Shown one piece after another: positions 22,420 to 34,706 of a stretch of DNA of 64,000 nt (positions within the stretch are counted from its first letter, which is position 1; each line of letters starts with the position of its first letter). The position numbers were made by a program, and so were the translations under genes. The stretch is from NCBI RefSeq assembly GCF_018294505.1, contig NC_057808.1, forward strand, positions 355,372,696-355,436,695. The letters are read 5' to 3'. This stretch comes from Triticum aestivum (taxonomy: Eukaryota; Streptophyta; Magnoliopsida; Poales; Poaceae). Under the pieces are notes generated by a model that saw nothing but the letters and a program-made list of their open reading frames with translations, was not told the origin of the DNA and ran no database searches.

Positions 22420-24213
22420 ATGGCTGGCCGAGGGGCGGGGGCGCCACCAGGGAAGAAACCTCCGACTGTGGCTGCTGTTGGCCGCGCCGGGGTTGCGCTA
22501 CCGCCGACTGCTGGCAATGGGCGTGGCGCCGCGGCTCCTCCTGTGGTCGTCGGGGCAGCGCAGGCCGCTGTGGGCCGCGGAGGTGGCCACCCCGGGACTC
22601 AGCCGCCGGTGCCAGCTGCGGGTCGGGGCGGACCGCCTCTTGGTCCCCAGCCGACGGCGACTAGGCCGCCGGTGCTAGTAGCGGGTTGGGGCGGGCCTCC
22701 TCTTGGTCCCCGGCTGACGACACAGAGCCCGACTGTGATTGCTTCTGCGGGGCGGGGCGGAGCGCAAGGTCCGAGGCCGGCTACGCCCGCCAACCAGGTC
22801 GGCACGACCGGTAATCATCCTCGGGCTGCGCCACCGCCTCACTACGTCGCGAGGCCGGCGCAAAAACGGCCTGGTCCGGCGTAGTTGCATGCATCGCCGC
22901 ATCAAAACGTGGCTGCTGGAGGGGATAATGGACCGCCCCGGGGACAATGGGGGTACGATGGTTACAATGCATATGGGGAAGGCCAACACTGTGGTTCGTC
23001 ATCGACGGGAGGTGGTCGCGGATATGCTTGGCAGAGTGATGGTTCTGCTGAGAGACCTTTTCTTGGCCCTCTGGGTGGTTTTATTAAGGGGGCGTCTGGC
23101 CCTGACTACCGGCAGCGAGGTGGATACCGGGGTCCTTGTGGTGGTCGAGGTCGGTACCGTAACCGACAGCCCCCTCTGCCTATAGTCGTTGAGCAGACGA
23201 CATCCGTGGGGGAAGCCGATCCCGGTCAGACGCCGGATTTTTCTGCTCAGGCTATGGACGTTGTGACGGCGCTGGCCAATGCGGAGGTACCTGGGACTGT
23301 GGCTACAGTTGAGCCGGCAGATAGGGCAGAATAGAGCGTCCAAGTGGGCACGTAAGAAGGAGAAGATGTTGTGTTATCGTTGTGGTGAGAAGGGCCACTT
23401 TAGTGCTGAGTGCGTGGCGGAGTTTTGTAATTCGTGCGGTAAGCCAGCACATGATACAGGGGATTGCCCGATTTTGCGTGATCAGGTACCGACTCTCACA
23501 ATTTATGGAGTATATTGTGCTGAGTTGATGTTCTTTGAGTCTCCGGCTACGAGAGAGATCCCTGAGGAGACCCAGAGTTTGACCACTGGGGTTGTGAAGT
23601 TACCCAAGGAGATGTCTCTGAGGCTCAGATTGTGCAGAGGCTTAAGAAGTTAGCTCCAGGTGACTTCCAGTGGGAGCTTGTCAGTATTGAGGCCAACCTG
23701 TTCAAGGTTGACTTCCCCTCTGTGGAGGATTTGCAGAGATTGCTGAGTTTTGGGCTGTGCAGAGTACCTGGCACAAAATGTATTCTGGAGTTTCACGAGT
23801 GGAAGAAGGTTAAGCCACAGGGCAAGCCGCTTACTCAGGTATGGTTACGATTTTCCGGGGCGCCCTCGAAGCCGATGCAGGATGCTCAGGTCGTGGCTAG
23901 CTTGGGTATCATGGTTGGGAAAACTGAGAGAATGGATATGGCATTTACCCGAGCTCACGGGGTGGCCCGACTGCTGGTGAGTGTTCTGGACATTGAGTTC
24001 ATCCCTGATGTGGTCAAGTGGACATATAGGGGATAGGTTTTCATCCTCGAGATTGAGTTTGAGGATGCCGATATCTTTGCTGAGGCTATCAATGGGACTG
24101 ATGTAGATATGCACGAGGGTGATGACAGGTGCCAAGGAGGCACCGGTTGATGATGCTGGACGAGAGTTGTCCAACGGATCAGGCCCCGTTACACAGACGC
24201 CCGGGGACGGGCC
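22420..24213 (+). pseudogene. LINE ORF1, first part (zinc knuckles and DUF4283-like domain)
   Basis: ORF1 protein of plant LINEs binds element RNA. The first 150 codons are Gly/Pro/Ala-rich and probably disordered, with repeated GRGGPPLGP units. An in-frame TAG at 22,882-22,884 and a stop at 23,332-23,334 interrupt it. Next, two Cys/His knuckles CYRCGEKGHFSAEC and FCNSCGKPAHDTGDC (about 23,370-23,470) lie in a shifted frame. A DUF4283-like domain follows ([31 protein letters not shown]) back in the first frame to a TAG at 24,034-24,036, after which similarity goes on to the C1 insertion. The order knuckle-then-DUF4283 is what I read here; many plant retroelement proteins have the reverse. Confidence 0.75.
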
Positions 24214-26383
24214 TGTAGGGTAACGCAGCAGACAACAACAAAAAATTCTGACCTATGCACCAGCCCGGGACCACTATGGAGACTGCATACATGGTTTGAT
24301 CTTTTTGGTTACCGACTCGTAGCGCAGCGGAATAGAGTCGATGACGAACGGCGGTGCAGATCCCCGCGGCTAGGATTTACAACCTCCCAACCACTAGGAT
24401 GTATACCCTCATCCGCCCCACGGACAGCCCTCCGGGAGGCGGTCGGACCGTCCCTCGGACGGTGTCGCGGACAGCCCTTCGGGAGGACCCTCAAAACTCG
24501 GACGGTCACTCGGACAGCCCTTCGGGAGGACTCACAAAAATCGGACCGTCACTTGGACAGCCCTTCGGGAGGCACTCTCAAAACAGCCCCTCAGGCAAAA
24601 GGATCAAAACTACGACCTCTCTACGGGGTTGCACACATACGGTGTCATCTATCCGGCAGAGGTTTGCCGTCCAGAACTAGTTCTTGCCGGAACCCAGACA
24701 GCCTTTCGGCTCTACGAAACTATTTCGCTGGGAGGGGGAGAGAGAGAGCCAGATCATGCATGGCATTGTATGAGAGAAAGAGTGTGTCTTTAGGCAGCCC
24801 CCTCCACCCCTATTTATAGGCCAAGCCCAAGGGTGGCTTCTCCAAGAAGCCAAGGGGATAATACCAAAAGGCCCTCAAGGTGGCTTCTCCAAGAAGCCAA
24901 GCAAAAAGCACTTTCACTATTCACGACGACATTTTTCAGCGTCCGTTCGAACTAAAAATATTTATGTGGGCTCAGAACATTTCCAGTACCCACTAAAATA
25001 ATTTTCAACGCGTTCCGAAACAATTTCGGTTTAGTGAATTTCATCTGCGAAAAGCAAACAAGAATGCGTTTTCACTATTCATGAAGAAATTTTTTCGCGT
25101 CCATTAAATCCGAAAATATTTCTGTGGGTCTTAGAATAATTCCAGTACACACTAAAATGATTTTGGATTCATTCCGAAACAATTTTAGATTAGTGAATTT
25201 CATCTGCGAAAAGCAACCAAACCTGTACCGACAGCTCCGGAACAATTCCAGCTTTTATCCCGGAAAATTCCAGAAAGTTTCCAGAATGACTCTGGCACCC
25301 TCCAAGAATTATCAGGCATGTGCCGAAACCAATTTGACTTAATAGTATATCCCGAAACAACTTTTCGGTTTCACCGAAACTCATCCGATGACCTCTCTCT
25401 GCGGAACTTTTCCACTGTCCGAATTTTTTTGGTGATTTTCTCTCAAACTCCCTGTCTAGTATTCAGCAGATAGATGACCCTTAAGCGTGTGACCCTATAG
25501 GTTCGGTGAAGCATAGACATGACCGCAACACTTTCCGATCAATGATCAACATCGGAGCCGTGGACACCCATATTGACCCCTATACCCACACGAATGAATA
25601 TTGGAGCAAACCTCCAGTTGCCGTGTGCTATTCATGTTGCTTCGTGATATGTTACAAATACTTGAGGTGAGACATGTTGGCATCCCCGTGGATCAACAAC
25701 TTGTCCACTATGCCAGTTACCTCGTTACCGGTTTTGTTCTCTTTTCTCGTTTCCGTGTTCCGGCATCCCTGTGATCAAATCACACTGTGTCTGGCCAGAC
25801 GATGATGGATACCGTAACACCGAGAGGGCCCGAGAATATCTCTCCATCGTCGGAGGAGCAAATCCCAATCTTGAGCTATCAAGTTACTTGACATACTTTT
25901 CCATGAACCCGTAAGCCGCCGTAATAGCCACCCATTTACGGATGACGTTTAACAAACCCCAAAGTTCATGAAGCAAGCATGAAGAAACTCGATACTCTCA
26001 TGGTCTAAGGAATCATGCAAACGTTAACCATCTCTGTGTTATGTACCATTAACTTGTGACGAATGAATCTCATAGCATAACATCAATCCGGGTCGATTCA
26101 ACACAAATGTTCTCTTAACATTGTGCCCTCAAAGTTGCTGGCATAGACATGCCCATGATCAGGAAAACAGAACCATCATGCAACACTTGAGCTAGTCTTA
26201 GAGGCCAGACTAAGAATAATTCTTACCGTTTATTATTCCACACGTGCATATGAGTCTTCCTCCGAGCCTCGTGTTATTGCAGACTCGAGAACCATAGCAG
26301 TTATAGCATGGAACATAAACATAATTATGAACTTGGAGATAAATAATATCATTTATTATTGCCTCTAGGGCATATCTCCTACA
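24214..26383 (-). mobile_element. C1 left LTR (3' LTR in element sense), 2,170 bp
   Basis: Pairs with 31,689-33,879. Contains a TATA box on - (within 24,808-24,820), a duplicated hairpin upstream of it (24,835-24,851 and 24,882-24,898) and four 43-47-bp repeats downstream (24,421-24,572). Confidence 0.9.
24421..24572. repeat. Four tandem repeats of about 43 bp in the C1 LTR
   Basis: Core CGGACAGCCCTTCGGGAGG at 24,421, 24,468, 24,511 and 24,554, spacing 47, 43 and 43 bp. The same array is in the right LTR at about 31,897-32,049. Each core can fold (CCCTTCGGG). They lie downstream of the TATA box in element sense, so they would be transcribed as leader. Confidence 0.8.
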
Positions 26384-29300
26384 GACTCCCACTTGCACTA
26401 GAGTCAATAATCTAGTTAATGCTAATGCATTTTACACCTATGGCATACTGGTGTAAAAAATGCTTCGCATGTGGTATAGCCTGATGTCCATCGGATCTGA
26501 CAACTTCAGCTCCGTGTGTATCTCTGCATATCCTCGCGTTTTCACGCTTTCACAAAATTCATATTTTGTGCGGACTTGGATTTGTATATATGTGAATCAT
26601 TGGTCGAAACCTGATTCCTCAGACTGAGTTATGGAGCAACTATCTGCAATAGTGTCCCATTGACCAAAGCCTTCTTGGAACCATACTAAGTTCATGAATG
26701 AACTATATGATTCAACATCTTCTTTGTCGCTTCTAAAGCGGCAACATACTTCGCCTCTGTTATAGAATTCGCCACAGTAACTTGTTTGGAACAATTTCCA
26801 ACTAACTGCACCACCATATTGTGTGTTTCACAAAACCCTCATTTAAATTGAAAATCGCATGGAGAAATGATGAAGACTGTATCGATGTAACCTTTTACAA
26901 CGAACTCTTCATGATCTCCACTTGCGAGAAAACATGTCATCAGTGCTACTTTAGTACTCAATGACCTTTTTTCACTGTTGTCCCATGATCAGTACTTTTG
27001 ATCACTTTGGTATCTATACTCGCAACAGCTTGGGAGTATTGGACATATCTGGTTGTTTTACATACCATGGAATACATGATTAATCCAAACACATGAGTGT
27101 GTGGAATCTCCATCATGTATTTTGCTCATCAGTGTTTTGGGACACTGATTCTTGCAACAACTCTTTCCATGTGACTTCGGCAAGAATCACTCCTTGTCGT
27201 TCTTAGTGCTAAACGGTTTTAGCATCTTGTCAATATGTATTTTTGCTCAGCCCTATTAGGTAAATCTATCTCCATAGATCATTATGCCTAATATCAAGGC
27301 TATTTAGCCCAAGCACTTCATCGAAAACTATTTTCAAATGAAGTCCTAATTCGTGTCAAGAAATTTATTTCCAATTAACAATGTGTCAAGCACACAAGGT
27401 TTTCAGAAATATTATTATGCTCCCACTTACTTTCTTGAAACCACAAGCATCTTCGTTACTCATTGATGAAGTCAAACCCCTTTGACCATTCCATCAAAAA
27501 CGAAGATTCCAACTCCATTTTGCTCTCTTCTGTCCATTGCTGGAACTCTGAAGTTTGCATACTTACTAGCATCCTCTGGACTGACAAAATACTTTGGATT
27601 GTATCACATACAAGTCCTAGGTTGTATTTCCATTTCATGGAAATTATTTTGTCATCCATGTTTCATATCTCACGTTTTGAAATATGTATTAATTGCTAGT
27701 TTAACCCGAACCGACTTTAAGCATTGCTACGGTGAGACAATCTCATTGTAGTCAACTCCTTGAACTTGTTATTGCAACAAGTCGAGCTTAATGGATAAAA
27801 CATTTTTATCCATATCAGTTTATAGTCCCATTACAATCCGTTAGACTCCAAGTCTTTCGGAGGGTTTATCAAGATTTAAATCTTGAATCATTTATGGAAA
27901 CTATCTCGGATTATATTGGCATTCAGCCAATTCCGGAGTCAGGGCCCATCAACGCTTCCTTGTGTATCATAGGTATACTGTTGTCTAACAACAATATCTC
28001 GTTTGCGCACCTGAGAGGTTTGCACGAGCTTTGCCTATGTTGTTCAGCTACAAGTTCGACCGAAGTCCATACATCTAATGTAGAGGCTTCCGTATCAGTC
28101 GCAGTAGGAAACTCTGGAATTACTTCCAAGGTTCCTTTCCTTTGACCTGATGACGAAGATACTTGTTATCTCGTCGAGTTGCACTGTCCTCCCACTTACC
28201 CTTTTGCAAGAACTATTCTCTTTAAAAGCATACCGTTTTGTGGCAAAAATCCTTTGCCTCGGTATAGTGGTGGGGGAATACCCAATGACTTGGGATAACT
28301 TACAAAGTAGCACTTGTCTGATTTGGAATAGGTTTGTAACCTTTTACACAAGCCCCATATTCCAAATGTTAAGAAAAGATATAACATGGTTGGGCGTACC
28401 ATACCATGCCGTCATTTCAACAGACCTGATGGAGCTCTTTTCAGTGTAAAAGCCGCAGTCTCTAAAGCATTACTCTTTAAAAGTGATAATGGCAAATTTA
28501 TTTATGTCATCTTTGATCTTACCATGTCATAAATGGTTTGATTACATCTTCACAGACATTCCACTCATAGTGGTGTTCCGGGAGTTGTAAGTTATGAAAC
28601 TCTTTTCACAACTCATCAGACATTCGCTAAACTTGTAACTCAAATATTCCTTTCTGCAATAAAATTGCAGAAACATAATTTCCTTGTTACAATAACTTCT
28701 ACTTCATTTTTGAAAACCTTTCGAATGATTTCAAAAGATCCAGACTTACGTCTCATCAAGCAAATATCCATATATCTACTTGAGTCATTTCTGAAGATAT
28801 ATAAATCCACTACTTGCAACAACATTTATTGAACTACACACATCAAAATGTATGATCACCAATAAGTTTGTTGCTCGTTCCTTATGGCCTGTGAACGGTA
28901 TTTCAGTCACTTCACTTTTCGGAGAAAAGTTGCAAGTGTCAGATGATTCAAAATCAAACGACTTCAAAATCCATCATAATGGAATTTTTCCATGCGGGTT
29001 TCTCCAATGTGACCAAATGCAGTGCCACACATGTGTGGTATTCTCATAGTCTTGCGACATTTAGCGTCAGTGTTATGGATGTATCATTTTACCATCAATA
29101 TTCATAACATACATCCCATCTTGGATGGAAGCATGGCCCTTCATGTTATTCATAATACTGAACAACAATTGTTCTTTTATGAACAACCCTTTTGCAATAA
29201 ACATTGTGCAATGGGCTAGAGTGTAAGAAACTCTAAAATGAATTATGAAAGTAAACATAGAGGTAATATATTAATATCATTATTCATAACATACATCTCA

Positions 29301-31688
29301 TTCATAATGAAAGTATGGCCCTTATGTTTATTCATAATACTGAACATCAAAAGTTCTCTTATGAACAACCTTCTTGCAAGATACCTTATGCAAAGGGCTA
29401 GAGTGTGAGAAACTCTAAAATGAATTATGAAAGAAAATACATAGGTAATACACCGATGGAAGTTATAGTAACTTTTACTATGTTCCCAGCATGTATTAAA
29501 ACCTCATTCCTGGCCAATCTTTTAGGCCATAGTAGTTCTTACATCGAGTTGCAACAAAATGCAATCGAGCGGGTATCTTTGTGATTAACTCACAATACCC
29601 TAGAATTAGTGATTAACATGTTTAACCATAACTCCCAAGAACTATATCTTTGACCAGCCTTCTATACATCAAAAACTTGTATGACATTCATACATGAGCT
29701 GGATATTCCAGTCATCTTTCTTTCTGCCTTTATACTTCTAACAGTTTAACTTTTAGTATTTCCTACTCGCAAAAGAAGCACCCAACTTAAGAGTGGCGTT
29801 AGCCCCGGACTTCCTAGGCGTGTAAGTATACTAACACCCTTTGGACACTTCCTTTCTCTTTAAGTTGTTCTTTTATTCACCTTTCATCATATGATAGGCG
29901 TTCTTCTGGATCCCTTTCTTATCAGTCTAATGCATAGTAAACACTTTACTAATAATTTGCAAACAAACATTGCTTTGGATATTTCATATCTTTCAGCCTT
30001 TGTTTGTATCTGAAAATTAATTTTCAGTTCCATGAATATCACATAACTATCACAAAACTTTCGAAGTTCGGGTTTCATGGAAGCAAACATATTGCACTTG
30101 ACCGTAATGGAATTCCAGCTTTTGGATCGAAGGAGGAGAGTCTCATCATCCATTGCATTTAGCGGGAGTATACGAAAAGCATGCGATAGGACAAAGTCCT
30201 TCTCAGCACTTTTGAGGACAATCCTCACATTACGTTACCAATCATAAAGTTTTAACCAGATATTTAACAGCTATTCAATTTTAACAGGGCAGGTGGAAAC
30301 GCGAGCCATTATTCTACAACTATTTTGCAAAAAACCCTTAGACAGTGTTCATAATTAATTGCACTGAGAATTAAACATGTTAATTCAACAGTGCGCTCCC
30401 ACTCAAATCAATATCTCTCAAAATTGATTATGAGTGACACAAGACCCGCATATCCATTCAACAACATTGAACGAGATGAACACTGATGACGCGAAATTCA
30501 ATCGGTAGGCAAACTTGCCGATCACATCTCTATGTGACTCTTGTTCATCTTTCGATGGGCGTGTTCCGAGCTCAGGGAGATCCTTCCAGAACGTCAAGAC
30601 AACCAAGTGATCTTGCTGCGAGGTCTCAACTCACCCGCCTCACACTTCCCTAATCGTTCGTACCCAGGGAGATCCTGCGATACCCCGAAAAGTTAGGTGC
30701 CGTGACGGTGCTACACTTGGGAGAACACTAACTACTTGATTTTTTTTGAGAGATCACCCTAATAAAAGCGAGTACCGCGCAATCAAGAAGGGTGCATCAA
30801 GAGGGATAAACATCTCAGGCAATTCATAATAGCATGATATGGTATAGCCTCTTCTGACGGAGAAGTCAAGTATTTCTTCGTCTTCGGCATTCGCGTCGGT
30901 GTTCACCTTCGCGAAGATTGCCACCACCTTGACGATGCACCAGATAATATCGCTATCTCCATAGCGGATAAAATAAATGCATTACTTAAGGTTGACACGC
31001 AGGTCATTAAAGTGCAATCATATGGCTCCAGCCATCATGCCGAATCATGACATGCAGGTCATGTTAATTACATCATATAGTCATCTTATACATAATCAAA
31101 TTATTATGAGCATTGCTATACCACATCACATGCACATGCAAACCCTCCTGCAAAACCAAGTTAGATGCCTCTAATCAGTTCATGCAAAAACTTGTTTTTT
31201 GTGGCTTCTAAGGTTTCGATACAAACCGAAGCTACCAACGTCCATCATCAAGTATGATAATTCAAGTCGCTAGATTAACTTTGCGGGGTGTATGAAACAC
31301 GTGATAATAAAATCTTGAGCCCCATACTGAACTTCGTCATACGCATGACCCCCGTGCAGATCATATCTGCATTGCCCTTTTGTGTGCGAAATTTCATCTT
31401 TCTTTCTAACTATGGTGGATTTCAACGAACTGTTAGCACTTCGTTGATCAATCAGGATCGCGGATTGCCAGAACATTGAAAATCCACCATGCCGTTATCA
31501 AGATCAGAAATATGCAAATTCCAGGGAAGCAACAAGAACATCGGGTAACAGATTTCATCTGCTACCCGCACAAATAATTTTTAGTAATAGAACTCATCTA
31601 CTACAAATTATATTGTGCAACACCCATACATCTCTATGTATTCTAGATCGCAACCTGCATCTACGCATAGCACGGCTCATGATGCCAC
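26384..31688 (-). pseudogene. C1 internal region: remnants of Copia gag-pol
   Basis: Only fragments are readable. Nucleotide similarity on - to the intact C2 pol is visible: 26,600-26,790 matches the RNase H end, 27,240-27,300 matches the region around C2 52,840-52,890, and 27,420-27,520 matches the RT region at C2 53,010-53,110. Stretches at 28,850-29,050 correspond to the pre-integrase/integrase region. Two near copies of an AT-rich 150-bp segment (29,080-29,230 and 29,270-29,430) show a tandem duplication inside the decayed pol. No frame exceeds about 110 codons. The PPT side is at 26,384-26,402 (AGTGCAAGTGGGAGTC on -), the primer site at about 31,674-31,688. Confidence 0.75.
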
Positions 31689-33879
31689 TGTAGGGTAACG
31701 CAGCAGAAAACAAAAAAAAATTCCGACCTACGCACCAGCCCAGGACCACTATGGAGACTGCATACATGGTTTGATCTTTTTCGTTACCAACTCGTAGCGC
31801 AGCGGAAGTAGAGACGATGACGAACGGTGGTGCAGATCCCCACAGCTAGGATTTACAACCTCCCAACCGCGAGGATGTATACCCTCATCCGCCCCACGGA
31901 CAGCCCTCCAGGAGGCGGTCAGACAGTCCCTCGGACGGTGTCGCGGATAGCCCTTCGGGAGGACCCTCAAAACTCGGACGGTCACTCGGACAGCCCTTCG
32001 GGAGGACTCACAGAACTCGGACCGTCACTTGGGCAGCCCTTCGGGAGGCACTCTCAAAACAGCCCCTCGGGCAAAAGGATCGAAACTACGACCTCTCTAC
32101 GGGGTTGCACACATACGGTGTCATCTATCCGGCAGGGCTTTGCCATCCAGAACTAGTTCTTGCCGGAACCCAGACAGCCTTTCGGCTCTACGAAACTATT
32201 TCGCTGGGAGGGAGAGAGAGAGAGCCAGATCATGCATGGCATTTGTATGAGAGCAAGAGTGTGTCTTTAGGCAGCTCCCTCCACCCCTATTTATAGGCCA
32301 AGCCCAAGGGTGGCTTCTCCAAGAAGCCAAAGGGGATAATACCAAAAGGCCCTCAAGGTGGCTTCTCCAAGAAGCCAAGCAAAAAGCACTTTCACTATTC
32401 ACGATGATATTTTTTAGCATCCGTTCGAACTGAAAATATTTATGTGGGCTCAGATCATTTCCAGTACCCACTAAAATAATTTTCATCGCGTTCCGAACCA
32501 ATTTCGGTTTAGTGAATTTCATCTGCGAAAAGCAAACAAGAATGCGTTTTCACTATTCATGAAGACAATTTTTCGCGTCCATTAAATCCGAAAATATTTC
32601 TATGGGTCTTAGAATAATTCCAGTACCCACTAAAATGATTTTGGATTCATTCCGAAACAATTTCATATTAGTGAATTTCATCTGCGAAAAGCAACCAAAC
32701 CGGTACCGACAGCTCCGGAACAATTCCAGCTTTTATCTCGGAAAATTCCAGAAAGTTTCTAGAATGACTCTGGCACCCTCCAAGAATTATCAGGCATGTG
32801 CCAAAACCAATTTGACTTGATAGTATATCTCGAAACAACTTTTCGGTTTCACCGAAACTCATCCGATGACCTCTCTCTGCGGAACTTTTCCGCTGTCCGA
32901 AACATTTCAGTGTCCGAAACTTTTTCGGTTATTTTCTCTCAAACTCCATGTCTAGTATTCAGCAGATAGATGACCCTTAAGCGTGTGACCCTATAGGTTC
33001 GGTGAAGCATAGACATGACCGCAACACTTTCCGATCAATGATCAACATCGGAGCCGTGGACACCCATATTAACCCCTATACCCACACGAATGAATATTCG
33101 AGCGAACCTCTAGTTGTCGTGTGCTATTCCTGTTGCTTCGTGATATGTTACAAATACCCGAGGTGAGACATGTTGGAATCCCCGTGGATCAACAACTCGT
33201 CCACTATGCCAGTTACCTCATTACCGGTATTGTTCTCTTTTCTCGTTCCCGTGTTCCGGCATCCCCGTGATCAAATCACAAAGTGTCTGGCCAGACGATG
33301 ATGGATACCGTAGCACCGAGAGTGCCCAGAGATATCTCTCCATCGTCGGAGGAGCAAATCCCAATCTTGAGCTATCAAGTTACTTGACGTACTTTTCCAT
33401 GAACCCGTAAGCCGCCGTAATAGCCACCCATTTACGGATGACGTTTAACGAACCCCAAAGTTCATGGAGCAAGCATGAAGAAACTCGATACTCTCATGTT
33501 CTAAGGAATCATGCAAACGTTAACCATCTCTGTGTTATGTACCATTAACTTGTGACGAATGAATCTCATAGCATAACATCAATCCGGGTCAATTCAACAC
33601 AAATGTTATCTTAACATTGTGCCCTCAAAGTTGTTGGCATAGACATGCCCATGATTAGGAAAACAGAACCATCATGCAACACTTGAGATAGTCTTAGAGG
33701 CCAGACTAAGAATACTTCTTACCGTTTATTATTCCACGCGTGCATATGAGTCTTCCTCCGAGCCTCGTGTTATTGCAGACTCGAGAACCATAGCAGTTAT
33801 AGCATGGAACATAAACATAATTATGAACTTGGAGATAAATAATATCATTTATTATTGCCTCTAGGGCATATCTCCTACA
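31689..33879 (-). mobile_element. C1 right LTR (5' LTR in element sense), 2,191 bp
   Basis: Functional promoter side if any: TATA (CCTATAAATAG on -) at about 32,287-32,297, with hairpin copies GGCTTCTCCAAGAAGCC at 32,312-32,328 and 32,360-32,376 just upstream. Ends ...CTCCTACA then GGGCC. Confidence 0.9.
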
Positions 33880-34706
33880 GGGCCCGGGGACGGGACGGCA
33901 CCATCCTCTTTGGTGCCTATGAGTTCTTTGAGGTTTGGGTCGTTTGAGCTAGCTTCTGCTCCTCCTAGACTATGGAGTGACCGGATGGAGTCTAATGACG
34001 TGTTTGAGCGCACGCTACCTACCTTGGAGGTTGATGCTGCTGATTGCCCCGTGCTCGGAGGCTTGGAGAGGAGTTTCTCGGTGATGACTTTCGTCGGGGG
34101 AGGGGAGGTGGAGTCTGAGCAGGTGGCTCCTCTCTCTCCCGCTCTCCCCGCGGTCTCACCTCGGGAGACAGCGTCGACTTTGGAGGTGGCCTTGACTCTT
34201 TCTCCTCCCCTCGCAGCGTTGGAGCTGCAAATGGCGGCTATGCTTAGGGGAGGCGGTCCAGGGCAGGTGGCCTCGACCCCCTCTTCCCCTCTGGCGGCTA
34301 GGGAGGCCGCATCCCCTGTGGCGCTGGTGACCCCCTCTAGCCAGAGGGTTGGGGCGGGAGGAGTGTTCGAGCAGGCGGCCCTCACACTTCCCTCTCCCGG
34401 CGCACCGGTGTCCCAGGGCCTCATTTCGAGGCAGACGTCTCTGGGGCCGGGGAGATCCCCGCCGCTTCCCCCGGCAGCTCCTGCCGACTTTTCGAGGGGT
34501 GCAGCTTCGCGGCGTGCTGGAGGTGACGCCGGTGGCTTTACTCCGAGTGGGGTCACTCGGGAGGAGGTCATCGCCTTTGGAGGGATTCCGGATGCGGTCT
34601 CTGCGGGGCGACGGATGAGCTGCCGTCTCCAGGATCATCCGGAGGTTGATGACATGCAGCAGCGGTGCGCCCATGAGGGCGGCCAAGCTTCGTGACATTG
34701 AGGTCA
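33880..34706 (+). pseudogene. LINE ORF1, middle part
   Basis: Open frame of 261 codons reading on from the C1 insertion to near the solo LTR. The product is rich in Ser, Pro, Ala, Gly and acidic residues with no recognised domain until the end, where VTREEVIAFGGIPDAVSAGRRMS.R and ...AKLRDIEV appear, which recur in the ORF1 proteins of Triticeae LINEs as I recall them. One frame change near 34,650-34,690 shifts to the frame that continues after the solo LTR. G+C content is high, like the first ORF1 part and unlike C1 around it. Confidence 0.65.

Larger units (their letters stand above)
24214..33879 (-). mobile_element. Complete but decayed Copia retrotransposon C1
   Basis: 9,666-bp element with two long LTRs and perfect 5-bp target duplication, inserted in LINE ORF1. 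On the reverse strand the LTR starts TGTAGGAGATATGCCCTAG, close to the Angela start, and the sequence next to the 5' LTR is a variant initiator-Met primer site, so orientation is minus. No intact ORF remains. Over the first ~490 bp aligned by eye the LTRs differ at about 27 positions (about 5.5%), which at 1.3e-8 per site per year (Ma and Bennetzen grass rate, recalled) gives roughly 2 million years. Confidence 0.9.
24209..33884. repeat. 5-bp target-site duplication of C1
   Basis: GGGCC at 24,209-24,213 and at 33,880-33,884, perfect match, flanking TG...CA ends. Confidence 0.9.

Noticed and set aside
22404..24213. Independent zinc-knuckle nucleic acid-binding gene
   Set aside because: It continues after C1 into the LINE ORF1 end and overlaps the LINE ORF2 start, so it is LINE ORF1.
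24214..33879. C1 ends seen as a large inverted repeat or satellite
   Set aside because: The two units are direct repeats with TG/CA ends and a perfect target duplication, so they are LTRs.
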